A DNA stretch of 64,000 nt from Monomorium pharaonis. Its lineage: Eukaryota > Arthropoda > Insecta > Hymenoptera > Formicidae. Shown here one piece after another: positions 1 through 9,624 of this stretch (positions are counted from its first letter, which is position 1; each line of letters begins with the position of its first letter). A program made the translations under genes and the position numbers. A model generated the notes under the pieces. That model did no database searches, had not been told where the DNA came from, and saw only the letters and a program-made list of their open reading frames with translations. The DNA is taken from contig NC_050468.1 of NCBI RefSeq assembly GCF_013373865.1, positions 13,227,496-13,291,495 on the forward strand, read 5' to 3'.

Positions 1-24
1 TCTTGTATCAAATAGTATCTAATA

Positions 25-73
<49 letters not shown>

Positions 74-459
74 TAGATAGTATTTCTTACATAATGGTCA
101 TGTTATAACGTCTAATAGTAAATTCGGTCGCCTTACACTGACACTAAACTCGTATTACACTAAACCGTACAAGTGTAACATTAAATACAAAATAAAGGAA
201 CAGAGGATGTCGATCAAATGCATTTCACCACAAAAATTTGCACTCAGTGTATATACACTAGTGCAGGCGACCGCATTCGCTATAAACAGTATGTTTAAAA
301 AGTAATTCGGACAGTTATGTCTAAAACAAAATTGGCCTATAACATGGCCATTAGTCATTAGTGTTTGTTGTTATGAAAGCTACTTTTCAGTATTTCAAAT
401 AACCAAAAGTTCTATAGTTCTCAATTTTAATCATACTATACATCTTTTTATTCTTGCAG
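1..459. other. Probable IR intron or 5' flank with AT microsatellite in a small foldback
   Basis: No coding exon is visible. Positions 22-72 are an (AT)n tract, and its flanks are inverted copies of AGTATCTAATAT (about 12-29 and 67-86), so 9-88 can fold on itself. Because the first IR exon at 460 is internal, this stretch is probably the 3' part of an intron. Confidence 0.45.
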
Positions 460-575
460 ATGACAAATCCTGACACGATTAATCATTTAACTGATTATAA
501 ATATAATACTATAGATCCTATTACAAAAGCTAATTATCTCTGGCTACATCATTTAGTTAGTCGGATGAATGCAAC
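460..575 (+). CDS. IR exon A (internal; start of visible coding part)
   Basis: Acceptor TTCTTGCAG at 451-459 and donor GTAAGT at 576. It encodes residues 1-38 and leaves two bases in the split codon. The end reads ANYLWLHHLVSRMNAT, which fits the start of the ligand-binding S1 lobe of IR75-type receptors. Confidence 0.8.
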
Positions 576-3500
576 GTAAGTCTTGCCTCCTGGTAATAAA
601 ATGTGCTGATATTATTAAAGTATTTATAAAATAAATTTGATGGAAATAAAATTAAGTTTATCAATTATCTTCGATAAAAAATGCAAATCTAACAATTATA
701 AATGCAAGTTATAAATAAGGATTAAAGAATAAAGCTCAAACATTATAAAATCATTTATTAATTAAGTACTTAAGCGAATAATTTGGTGTCAAATCAAATA
801 ATTTTTTATGTAAAGTAACAAGGTATAAATCTTGAAAATTAATGCATTACATTTTTATACATGTTTATTTATCTTACATATAGGGTAAATATCTATGTTG
901 CAAACGATTGGGGTGCGTACGACAATAATGGGTCCTGGAATGGAATGATTGGAATGCTACAGCGACGCGAGATCGACATTGGCGGCACCCATGTGTGGTT
1001 ACTAGCGCATCGTATCCATATAGTGGAACACATTCAATTGTATACACGTACTGGGTAAAATTGTAATCTAAAACTAATCAATTAAACCCAATCAATCAAA
1101 TCTTTGATTATTATTACATCACAGACAATTGTATTATTACATATAAATAAAGAGATCATTTCTCTCTTTCCCTCCCTCCCTCTCTTTCTCTCTTTTTTCG
1201 TATAGTTTTTTGCTATTGTATTTATTTTTTTTCTTTTTTTATGTGATTAGTCTTTCTACTATTAATAGAATACTAAATTATTATCAGTATGAACTACATT
1301 ATTTATTTTTAATAAATATATGCAATTTTCTTCGAATGTACGCAAAAGTGAAAGTCGACAAGGGTTTAGAAAACGTATGAGAAGTCGTATTGCTAACGAT
1401 AACATTATTAGCAATATTACTTAATATTTCCTCTATTGTATATCTGTTTACTTATTTTTAATATTATTTTCTAATTATTGTTTACGTCATATTATTATTG
1501 TGTCAGAGATCTGCTAATTATTAATGTTATTATAATGTATAATATTTTTCACAGTTTATGTTTCGTGTTTCGACAACCCTTATTATCGACCATAAAAAAT
1601 ATCTTCATCCTGCCCTTTCAACGACACGTCTGGATAGCAATAGCCATATTTCTTATTCTCGTTTTTTGCTTATTATATATATCTGTGAAATGGGAACATC
1701 ATCGGGGTACTTCAGCTCACTGGAAGCAATTAAATGTTGACAATCCAACTGTTACTGATAATTTTTTCATCCTTTTAGGTGCAGTTACGCAACAAGGTAC
1801 AATCTAATATAAAAATAGTTTTCAAATTCTCTTATAAATAAAAAATAAACTCGTTTAAAATAAAGTAGAAGCTCTCCAGGAATTGGAAATAATGCGTTTT
1901 ACAAGTGATAAATTACTGTTGGTTTTACTTTTTTAATTTTTTAAAAACGATTTGATAATGACGTTACATAATGATAATGCTAATGTCAGGTTTAGAATAG
2001 TCACTTTTATCAAATAAAGCATATTAACGTTATTTTTACTCGTTGTATAATGAGTTAACTAACAAATTATTTTTTCAATGAGTAACTCGTGATGAGTTAT
2101 TTAAAAGTGATGGTTTCAATTTTGGTGTTACCATTTCCATTATAAAAAATAACGTTAAATAGTTAAAGTAAACATTTAAATATATTAATTTGTTGCGCGT
2201 ACCAAGACCGTGGGTTACTTTTTGTTGTCTTGTTATAATTATCTTTATTACCAAAAATAATTCACATATATTGATTATATTCTATCAATTAAAACATATA
2301 CAAATATACAAATAATATATATGTAAATAATAATTTGTTTTATATTATTATTATTAATATAAATATTATTATTAATCCAATTAAGTATATATGTTCTTAA
2401 AACTTATTTATGCATGTTCAGTACGCATGTACAAAATATTTATGTGTACAAAGTAATGATAAAAGTAATAATTATATTCGTTACTGTTAGCTCAAAAATG
2501 TAATTGCGTTATTATTACCGTTCATATTACTAATAAAAATATAACAACATTATCAATTTCTTATTTAAAAAGTAATTATAATAATGGCATTATAATAATT
2601 ATAATAAGTAACATGTTACTTCCCAATCTTGAGTAATAATATATGTCCAGAATATAAAAATTTTAAATAGAATCTTTTAGTATTCTTATAAATTCATAGG
2701 ATATTCTTATGAGCCGTACAGAGTCCCATCTCGAATCGTCACTCTTATGTTATTACTGGCCTCACTCAGCCTCTACGCGGCTTACACGGCAAATATTGTG
2801 GCTCTTTTGCAATCTACTACGGACTCCATTAAAACTCTTTCTAATCTCCTGTATAGTCCTTTAAGTCTCGGAGGACAAAATATACAGTACAACAAATTTT
2901 ATATGAAAGTAAATAAATCAAAGTTAATTATTTGAAAACAAAAAACAACCAAAGGGAAATAATTCGGTTTTTATTAAAATACAGGAAAAATCTTTAAACG
3001 ATCCCATCAGAATAGCAATCGTGGAAAAAATTGAATCGAAAGGACATAAAACAAACTGGATGAATCTGGAAGAAGGAGTACGTCGCATAAGAAACGAACC
3101 TTTCGCGTTTCATGGCGCACGAAGCCCAATATACCAAATTATACAGAACACATATCAGGAAGATGAGAAGTGTGGTCTACAGGATATAGATTACATGAAC
3201 GTAGTAAATCCGCTCCTTGGAATACAAAAAAACTCGCCTTATTTAGAAATAATAAAAAATGGGTAAGCGTCAACTTGTCGCAAGACAATTACGTTGCGTG
3301 TATTAAAAAAACCAGAATAAATTATGGTATATGTATGGTATGAATAAAAATATTTTCAGAGCTTTGAAATTGACAGAATATGGACTAAAGCATCGCGACG
3401 AGTATCGTTTGTATACAAGTAAGCCGATGTGCTCGAGCCAGACTAGCTTCATCACTATCGGTTTCACGGAATGCTACTTTGCGATAGTCGCGATGGGCTA

Positions 3501-3680
3501 CGGAGCATTACTTAGCATAATCATGTTTGCACTAGAGTTATTGTGGCACAAAAGGTATTGTTCTTTCGTATATGTGTCATTATTATTTTATATATTATAT
3601 TTTCTTCTTACAGACAAAATGTGAACATATTAAAAGAGACAGTTCCAACTATGATAGAAGAAAGAGAATTTGGGAAATAA
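460..3680 (+). CDS. Ionotropic receptor (IR), IR75-clade-like, 3' part of gene
   Basis: Ligand-gated cation channel of the insect chemosensory IR family, derived from ionotropic glutamate receptors, expected in the membrane of ciliated olfactory or gustatory dendrites. Seven exons join in one frame: 460-575, 884-1054, 1555-1796, 2700-2908, 2985-3262, 3360-3554 and 3614-3680 (1278 nt, 425 residues plus TAA). Numbering from the first visible residue: S1 ligand-binding half 1-118, with NGSWNGMIGMLQ at 54-65 and a candidate ligand arginine at 82 (LLAHR); M1 about 121-143; pore loop about 160-177 (ending TQQG); M3 about 184-211 with the SLYAAYTANIVALL signature; S2 212-373, with FAFHGARSPIYQ and EKCGLQDI; M4 about 374-400. 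The NIFxLPF and EKCGLQ signatures fit the IR75 clade from memory. IR75 proteins are usually about 600 residues, so roughly 200 N-terminal residues are missing and must lie upstream. The first visible exon starts with ATG directly after TTCTTGCAG, but this is most likely an internal Met. No frameshift or internal stop is seen, so the gene looks functional. Confidence 0.9.
884..1054 (+). CDS. IR exon B (S1 lobe)
   Basis: Acceptor CTTACATATAG ending at 883 and donor GTAAAA at 1055. It encodes VNIYVANDWGAYDNNGSWNG and the following IDIGG-THVWLLAHR block; the arginine sits where glutamate receptors bind the ligand alpha-carboxyl group. The GT..FxTPxR context usual in IR75s has drifted to THVWLLAHR. 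Confidence 0.88.
1555..1796 (+). CDS. IR exon C (end of S1, M1, pore)
   Basis: Acceptor TTTTTCACAG ending at 1554 and donor GTACAA at 1797. It contains FVFRQPLLSTIKNIFILPF, then hydrophobic M1 (WIAIAIFLILVFCLLYISV), then the re-entrant pore segment NFFILLGAVTQQ. It is followed by the longest intron of the visible gene (1797-2699), which carries a probable mobile-element remnant. Confidence 0.9.
1880..2632. mobile_element. Possible degenerate inverted-repeat element in IR intron C-D
   Basis: The left edge (AATTGGAAATAATGCGTTTTAC, about 1880-1901) is loosely matched by the inverse of the right edge (GTAACATGTTACTTCCCAATC, about 2609-2629). The interior is non-coding and rich in short TTACTC/GAGTAA and GTTACTT/AAGTAAC motifs. 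It may be an old miniature transposon; it could also be chance AT-rich similarity. Confidence 0.3.
2700..2908 (+). CDS. IR exon D (M3 and start of S2)
   Basis: Acceptor ATTCATAG ending at 2699 and donor GTAAAT at 2909. It encodes YSYEPYRVPSRIVTLMLLLA, the channel-gate-like SLYAAYTANIVALLQS segment (related to SYTANLAAFLT of glutamate receptors) and the start of S2. Confidence 0.92.
2985..3262 (+). CDS. IR exon E (S2 lobe)
   Basis: Acceptor AAAATACAG ending at 2984 and donor GTAAGC at 3263. It encodes most of the S2 lobe, including EPFAFHGARSPIYQI and DEKCGLQDI, both typical IR75-like blocks. Confidence 0.92.
3360..3554 (+). CDS. IR exon F (end of S2, M4)
   Basis: Acceptor TATTTTCAG ending at 3359 and donor GTATTG at 3555. 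It ends S2 and supplies M4 (hydrophobic run from ECYFAIVAMGYGALLS through ALELLWHKR), preceded by a cysteine that may pair with the EKC cysteine of exon E. Confidence 0.9.
3614..3680 (+). CDS. IR exon G (C-terminal tail, stop)
   Basis: Acceptor TTCTTACAG ending at 3613. It encodes the short cytoplasmic tail (NVNILKETVPTMIEEREFGK) and TAA at 3678-3680. An AATAAA hexamer overlaps the stop codon at 3676-3681, so the 3' UTR poly(A) signal is more likely one of the later AATAAA sites after about 3700. Confidence 0.85.
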
Positions 3681-5999
3681 AATACATTGACTAGATTTTA
3701 TTGCGATAATGTGTATTTATTCAGCAAAATTTAAAAGAATTAAAATTATGTAAAATTTTGCTGGTACGACAAGCAAATTAAATGTATTACTCGATGGATT
3801 TTTTTCGTAATTTTAACGAAAAAGAATTGATATAGTCAATATTAATTTAACCTAAATGTAGCATATGGTAATAGTAGAAATTGATAGTAGAAAGTATGTA
3901 TGTACAAATTATATATATATATTTATTGTAAAAGAAAGACGATACTCTTAAGTTTTCCCAAAGTCTAATGTACCATTTATTTTAACTTCAAAAAAAATTC
4001 TTGTCTTGCAATGTATATGATGTAAAGTTTATTAATAAAAAAACTGCACTTATAATTTAATCTAATTCTTAATAAAAATTATACTATTATTACAATATTT
4101 TTTTAATGAATATAAAAATTAACCAATATCGTAAATATAATTTTTTATGATACAATAAAAAATGATTAATTTATGTATGTGAATTTATTTGTAATAGAAA
4201 ACTAGTAATGCATTTAAAACATATATGATTAATTTAAAAAGTTAACAATATTGTTATTATAACAACATTAATTTTAAACTTAATTACGCGTTTATATTTT
4301 TAATTTATTCTGGTTTGCATAATAGATTTCATTCTTCATAATTTTATTTCTGTCATAGATTTAAATTATTATATACAATTACTTCCGCACAAACATTTAA
4401 TTCAAATCCTTAGATAGCACACAATATTTATAAAATTACAAAATATTTATTTTTTATTTATCATAAATATTGTACAAAATATACAATCTATATTTTAATA
4501 ACATGTTAAATAAAGATTTTATAATTTTTTCTTTAAGTATATGAAAAATATGTAAAATATGTATCAAATATTTATATAATATTTTTAAAAGTTAAATAGT
4601 AATTAATATTTGTGAATATTTATTATAAATATTATATGTGTTATTTGAATTTAATAGACTAGTTAGAAAACTATTATTCCAACTGCTGTCATTTAAAAAT
4701 TGAATATGTAGTGTAATGACATCTGTTGACAAAATATGATACTAATTTACGCGATGAGAAAATGCGACTACGCATAAATATGTGAATTTAAATTCTCAAT
4801 CTGTATATTGATAAACACGACAAATAGAATAATCACAAAAGGATAATTTTTACATAATTACATCACTTTTTAATAAAATCAATTACATTACCGTATAACG
4901 TATGTGTGTATCAGTTTTGTGAAATAAAAGCTGCAAGATTGTTGTAGGCTTCCTAAAACATCGTCTGCTTATTTCTTAAAAAATAAGTATTATATTATAT
5001 TAATATTATTGAAAACATAATCTGGTTAGACAATTAAAGAAATAAAAATCCATAATTTATACATATATTTATGTCTCTTCTTCTTTTGTATAAAATTTGC
5101 TAAACTTGAACTTTTTAAAAGCGAGAATAAAATTAACATGATTTTCTTTTGCATAGTTTGAATAATGGTGAATATATTATTGACAGATGTAACTTTCTAA
5201 AATGATTTTGTTTTTTCTTTTTTGTTTTTTTTCTCGGGATAAAACATAAAATTATTGTGAAGTGTAAATCGGTACACTTCACTTATCGACTATAAGAACA
5301 AATGACAAAGATGCATGTTTCTTTTATAACAAAATTTTATTTTAAATAAATTGTTCTTATTTAGTAATTTTTTAATTACTTTTATTGTTTAGATGTTCGA
5401 TTTTGATCTCTTCATTTTATGCACTTTGTTATATAAGACAGAAACATATTATTTAGCAGATTTAGCTTATTAATTTCTTCTATAATAAACTTCACTACGA
5501 AATCGAGTTTGAATTTTGCCATCACTATGCCCGTAACTAGTAATACTCTTGGCTAAATTTTAATAATAATGACCATATTTTTTATTAGTTACTGGTAAAA
5601 CTGTTTTAATATTATATACTATTGTTTTGTTATCAGTTATAATGATATTTATCAGTTGTTAATAATCATTAGTTAATGTTAAAGTTTTTATCAATTGTTT
5701 GGAATTTTTTAAGGGTAATCTTATAACTACATTATATATAAAAATCACATAGGTATTTTCATTAAATCCCACATGATCAATCGATAGATAAAACAAAATT
5801 TCTATATTTAATTATATGGAACTATATGGATTGGACTAAAAATGTAAATGTTAAAATTAATCGTTTGTATTCTTGATACGCATATGACTGCACAAATAAT
5901 GCTTCTTTGACTATAATCAATTGTTTCATTCCATTGGGCAAAATATTTTTTGCTACCTGTACACCAAAACTGGTCTTTTTCTCACATGTCAATTCATAC
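3681..5999. other. AT-rich intergenic spacer
   Basis: Spacer downstream of the IR gene, very AT-rich with many runs of A or T. It should include the IR 3' UTR. I see no splice-linked open frame, RNA gene or clear repeat here. Confidence 0.5.
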
Positions 6000-6322
6000 T
6001 GCACTGATAATATTCTACACAAAATAATTGTACACGATTAGAATATTCTACACAAATGTATTGTACACAAAAAATTGTATGTAGAAAAACTGTGCACAAG
6101 AATTATCTTGGAATTAAAAATGGCACACGGATATATTGTGCGTAAAAAAAACTGTCTATTATATTATACAGTTTTTCTACGCACAATATGTCCGTGTGCA
6201 ATTTTTAATTCAAGGATAATTCTTGTGCACAGTTTTTCCACGTACAATTTTTTGTGTACAATATATTTGTGTAGAATATTCTGATCGTGTACAACTATTT
6301 TGTATAGAATATGATCAGTGCC
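6000..6322. mobile_element. Foldback element: two arms of about 155 bp with a loop of about 10 bp
   Basis: The left arm (6000-6155) begins GCACTGATAATATTCTACAC; the right arm (6165-6322) is its inverse, ending GTATAGAATATGATCAGTGC, with only scattered mismatches and small indels along the whole length. The loop is roughly CTATTATATTA. Each arm is itself built of repeated modules such as TTCTACACAAA, TGTACACAA and TGTGCACAAG. There is no protein. The structure fits a foldback-type non-autonomous transposon or a hairpin MITE, and its RNA would be a near-perfect hairpin. Confidence 0.85.
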
Positions 6323-6540
6323 ATTTATACTTCAACGCACACCCGTGTGGAAATTCTACCTAGGTTGTAATCAGAGCCAAGTTAGGTTTCCTTATTTTTA
6401 TTGAGGCCCAAGTTAGGACGCCTACCTTGGTCCAATATCGATTTGTCCCGCTTTTTAATCTAGAGCCTACATTGGTTTTCAAACTTCGGCCAATATAAAA
6501 ATTTAGCTTTAGCCAAACTAAAATTGTTAGCTTGTGCCAA

Positions 6541-7190
6541 ACTAAAAACTAAAATTTTAATTTAATTAATTAATTTAATTTAATTTAATTTAATTTAATT
6601 TAATTTAATTTAATTTAATTTAATTTAATTTAATTTAATTTAATTTAATTTAATTTTATTTTATTTTATTTTAATTGTAATTTAATTTTTTAATTTTAAT
6701 TTTAATTAATTTTTAATTTAATTTTAATTTTAATTTAATTTAATTTTAATTTTAATTTTAATTTAATTTTTATTTTATTTTAATTTTAATTTTAATTTAA
6801 TTTTAATTTAATTTTAATTTTAATTTTAATTTTAATTAATTTAATTTTATTTTTAATTTTAATTAATTTAATTTTAATTTTATTTTTTTAATTTTAATTT
6901 TAATTTTATTTAATTTTAATTTAATATTTAATTTTTATTTTAATTTTAATTTTAATTTAATTTTATTTAATTTTAATTTTAATTTAATTTTAATTTTATT
7001 TATTTATTTTATTTTATTATTTTATTTAATTTTAATTTTTATTTTATTTTATTTTATTTATTTTATTTTATTTTATTTTATTTTATTTTATTTTATTTAA
7101 TTTTAATTTAATTTAATTTATTTTATTTTATTTTATTTGTTTTTTTATTTAATTTATTTAATTTATTTAATTTAATTTAATTTTAAAAAT
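6541..7190. repeat. (TTTAA)n satellite, degenerating into TTTTA/TTTTAAT
   Basis: About 6560-6652 is an almost perfect (TTTAA)n pentanucleotide array. The following 540 bp are degenerate TTTTAAT and TTTTA units. It consists almost only of A and T and lies inside the 6341-8941 element. Confidence 0.9.
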
Positions 7191-7237
7191 AATTTTACAT
7201 TTATTCATAAAATTATTTTTCAAATAATTAAAAACTT

Positions 7238-7308
7238 GCCGCTGCTAGTTTTGAACCCGGGACCTTAGGATTACAAAACTTGTACTCTATCTACTGAGCC
7301 AATTGACT
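7238..7308 (-). other. Decayed tRNA-like sequence with Pol III A and B boxes
   Basis: On the minus strand the A box TGGCTCAGTAG (7291-7301) fits TRGYNNANNNG fully, and the B box GGTTCAAAACT (7247-7257) fits 10 of 11 positions. The spacing is about 33 bp, and TTTGTAA sits where an anticodon loop with TGT (Thr) would be. The acceptor and T stems do not pair well, so it is a tRNA pseudogene or the head of a tRNA-derived SINE, not a working tRNA. Confidence 0.55.
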
Positions 7309-7365
7309 TATTGATATTGGGTACTTGTTATTGTCTATATATACTTATTAATACATTAAAATTAA

Positions 7366-7970
7366 AATTAGACTTTCGAGAAAAAATTGTAAGAGGCACT
7401 TTTATTGCAGATTCTTATTCGGAAAAATCGTACAAACATATTAAACAAAATTCAACTTGGAAAAAGTTGTGTAAACAATGTTAATTAAAAATTAAAAAAT
7501 TAAAAAATAATTAAATAAAAAATAGCTTTGTGTCAAAAGTTATGAATATTTTGGGCTAAAATTTTCAAGACTTTTAGAGAATAGTAACCGCTACTATTTA
7601 AGCCCTATTACAAGAATTTGCCATCACTTGTCCATTAGTTATTAATTATTTATTAACAATTTAAAAAAAAAAATTTTTAGCAGTTTTTAATTTTTTTCTC
7701 CTTAAAAAATAAACCAATTGGAACGTTCGACGGTTCATTTAATAGGTATTTTTAATACCTATAAGCTCATATTTTTTGTTTTTTGCTAACAGTAATAAAT
7801 TTTTTTTATTGCCAAAAAACAAAAATTTTCACCTTCTTTCATTGTTTACACAACGATTCCCAATTTTTTCCGAGTTGAATTTTTGTTTAATATGTTTGTA
7901 TGATTAAGAATCTGCAATAAAAGTGCCTCTTACAATTTTTTCTCGAAACAGTGGTTTTTAAGTCTAATTT
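7366..7970. mobile_element. Nested MITE-like element with inverted arms over 100 bp long
   Basis: The left arm 7366-7480 (AAATTAGACTTTCGAGAAAA at its edge) is inverted at 7841-7970, sharing long blocks such as AAGAGGCACTTTTATTGCAG and ACAAACATATTAAACAAA. The right arm has about 15 extra bases near its tip. The interior of about 360 bp is AT-rich and non-coding. It sits inside the larger 6341-8941 unit, so it is either the younger insertion or the real core of that unit. Confidence 0.75.
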
Positions 7971-8941
7971 CCTTGTACTATATATGTTATAAACTGACGC
8001 AATTATATTATTTATAAAAGAAGTTAAATTTTGCAAAATATATTAAAAATAAATAGCATTAATTTATTTACCTGTTAATTTCATCGTTAAATTTATCTTT
8101 TTCCATAACCTTAATAATTTGATGGAAATTGCAATCTATTTAGCACTAATACTTTGAAGCGTTTAAATGGTTAATTAGATGGTCAATTATATTTAAGTTG
8201 AGCTTATATATGTAAAATAAATTAAGCCAAAATTGCAGGATATATTATTGCCCAATTTATTATATTTAATAAATAAATAAAAACAACAATTTTAAAATAT
8301 ATGAATTATTTATTATATTTTATGCATTATGTATTATACATATAATCGTATCGTTTAATCAATCGAAATAGATATCAGTATTTGTAATACAGAAATGGTA
8401 TTTTTTTTTAAATCTTACAAAAACATATTACGAGTCTGATATCGGTTATTTGCAATTAATATTCTATTTAAAACTTTTTTTTTTCTTTACAATCTATTTA
8501 AAAGCCAAACATAGAAAACAACAAACTCAATAAAATAATAGATTTTATAAATAATGTATTAGCTAATTACTTCAGTCTATCAGACATGGAAAACGGTACT
8601 TTGAAATATTTAAGTCTAATACAATTAATATATTAAAATAATTAAAATATAAGAATTGAGAAAAAAGCTATAATTAGGCAAACCTAAATATAACTGTTTT
8701 GGAGCAAACATCTAATTCAAACTAGATCATATACGGGCTGTAACCGGGCAAACTTAACTGTGAGTCTTGGGGAAAAAGTTGTAAATTTAAACCAGGCCCA
8801 ATTTAGGCAAGCCCAAGTTCAAATATCTTAAATAGACCCTGAATAGGTTTCAGTCTGAAAAGCCTTTATTTTGGATGCCTAAGTAACGCCCGTATGGGGC
8901 CAATATTAAATAGGGCATGCCTAGATGAATTTTCACACGGG

Positions 8942-9491
8942 CAAGTAACAAAAATTGTATGCAATATGTGCGTATCGACTATTGCCCACTCGTGTGGGTG
9001 AACTATAGATGAAGCATTATCTAACTTTTTAGGTCCCAAGATAAGTGGGGTAAAGAGACAATTATTCCTTCCTTACGCATGCGCAATTGATTTCTTTCGG
9101 CGGATTGTTATTTCTTCTTTGACTATATTAGTGAAAGCATCGTCTGATTGTCATTATATTGTTGGCGTCGTTAGTGAGAAACCGAAATATTTTTATAGTC
9201 TTTTTCATATTTAAATGCAAATATGAAATGCTGTATTGTGAAAAATACATATGTAATACATATATTTACGTATATTTTGACCTCAGTAGTGTGCATTTGC
9301 TGGGAAATATGCGAATGCGCATACGCGAGGAAGATTCTTTTACATAATCTTGATAGTTATCTTGGGACCAAGGGTTCACGGCAAAAGTGGGTTTATGCTT
9401 CATCTATATATCTATAGGGTGAACGTACTTGTCTTCGGTCGTGCGTCCATTTCCCGCATTTATGGGCAATAGCCAACTCATCGCAATTATG
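8942..9491. other. Intergenic spacer
   Basis: Mixed-composition spacer right of the 2.6 kb element. Small open frames at 9159-9417 have no recognisable domain and no splice context. No gene is called. Confidence 0.4.
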
Positions 9492-9624
9492 CAGGGTGAA
9501 TTTTAATGGCTGTCCTAACTTTTTACTATGAGAGATGGGATTATCGATTGTAATCTTAGTACACACATGTACGGCATTTGCACATACATATGTCGGGTTG
9601 GGACAGCCATTAAAATTCACCTTG
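9492..9624. mobile_element. 133 bp MITE with 24 bp terminal inverted repeats
   Basis: The left end begins CAGGGTGAATTTTAATGGCT (9492) and is repeated inverted at 9601-9624 (GGACAGCCATTAAAATTCAC, continuing CTTG) with one mismatch in 24. The core of 85 bp has no coding capacity. A CAGGGTG tip is common in mariner-like elements, so a mariner-mobilised MITE is a reasonable guess, but I see no clean TA duplication. Confidence 0.75.

Larger units (their letters stand above)
6341..8941. mobile_element. Non-autonomous element of 2.6 kb with inverted ends, containing nested repeats
   Basis: The left end ACCCGTGTGGAAATTCTACC (6341-6360, continuing TAGG) matches the inverse of the right end (CCTAGATGAATTTTCACACG, 8920-8939, continuing GG) in about 20 of 23 positions. 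Both ends are followed inward by similar GCCCAAGTTAGG / GGCCCAATTTAGG words, which supports true paired termini. No transposase frame is found inside. The interior holds a (TTTAA)n block, a tRNA-like remnant and a nested inverted-repeat element. I could not identify a clear target-site duplication. Confidence 0.6.

Noticed and set aside
6075..6284. 69-codon frame in the foldback
   Set aside because: It runs through both arms of the inverted repeat and is a by-product of the hairpin.
6557..7190. (TTTAA)n block as an origin or matrix-attachment site
   Set aside because: It is simple satellite sequence inside a mobile element; nothing beyond AT richness supports such a role.
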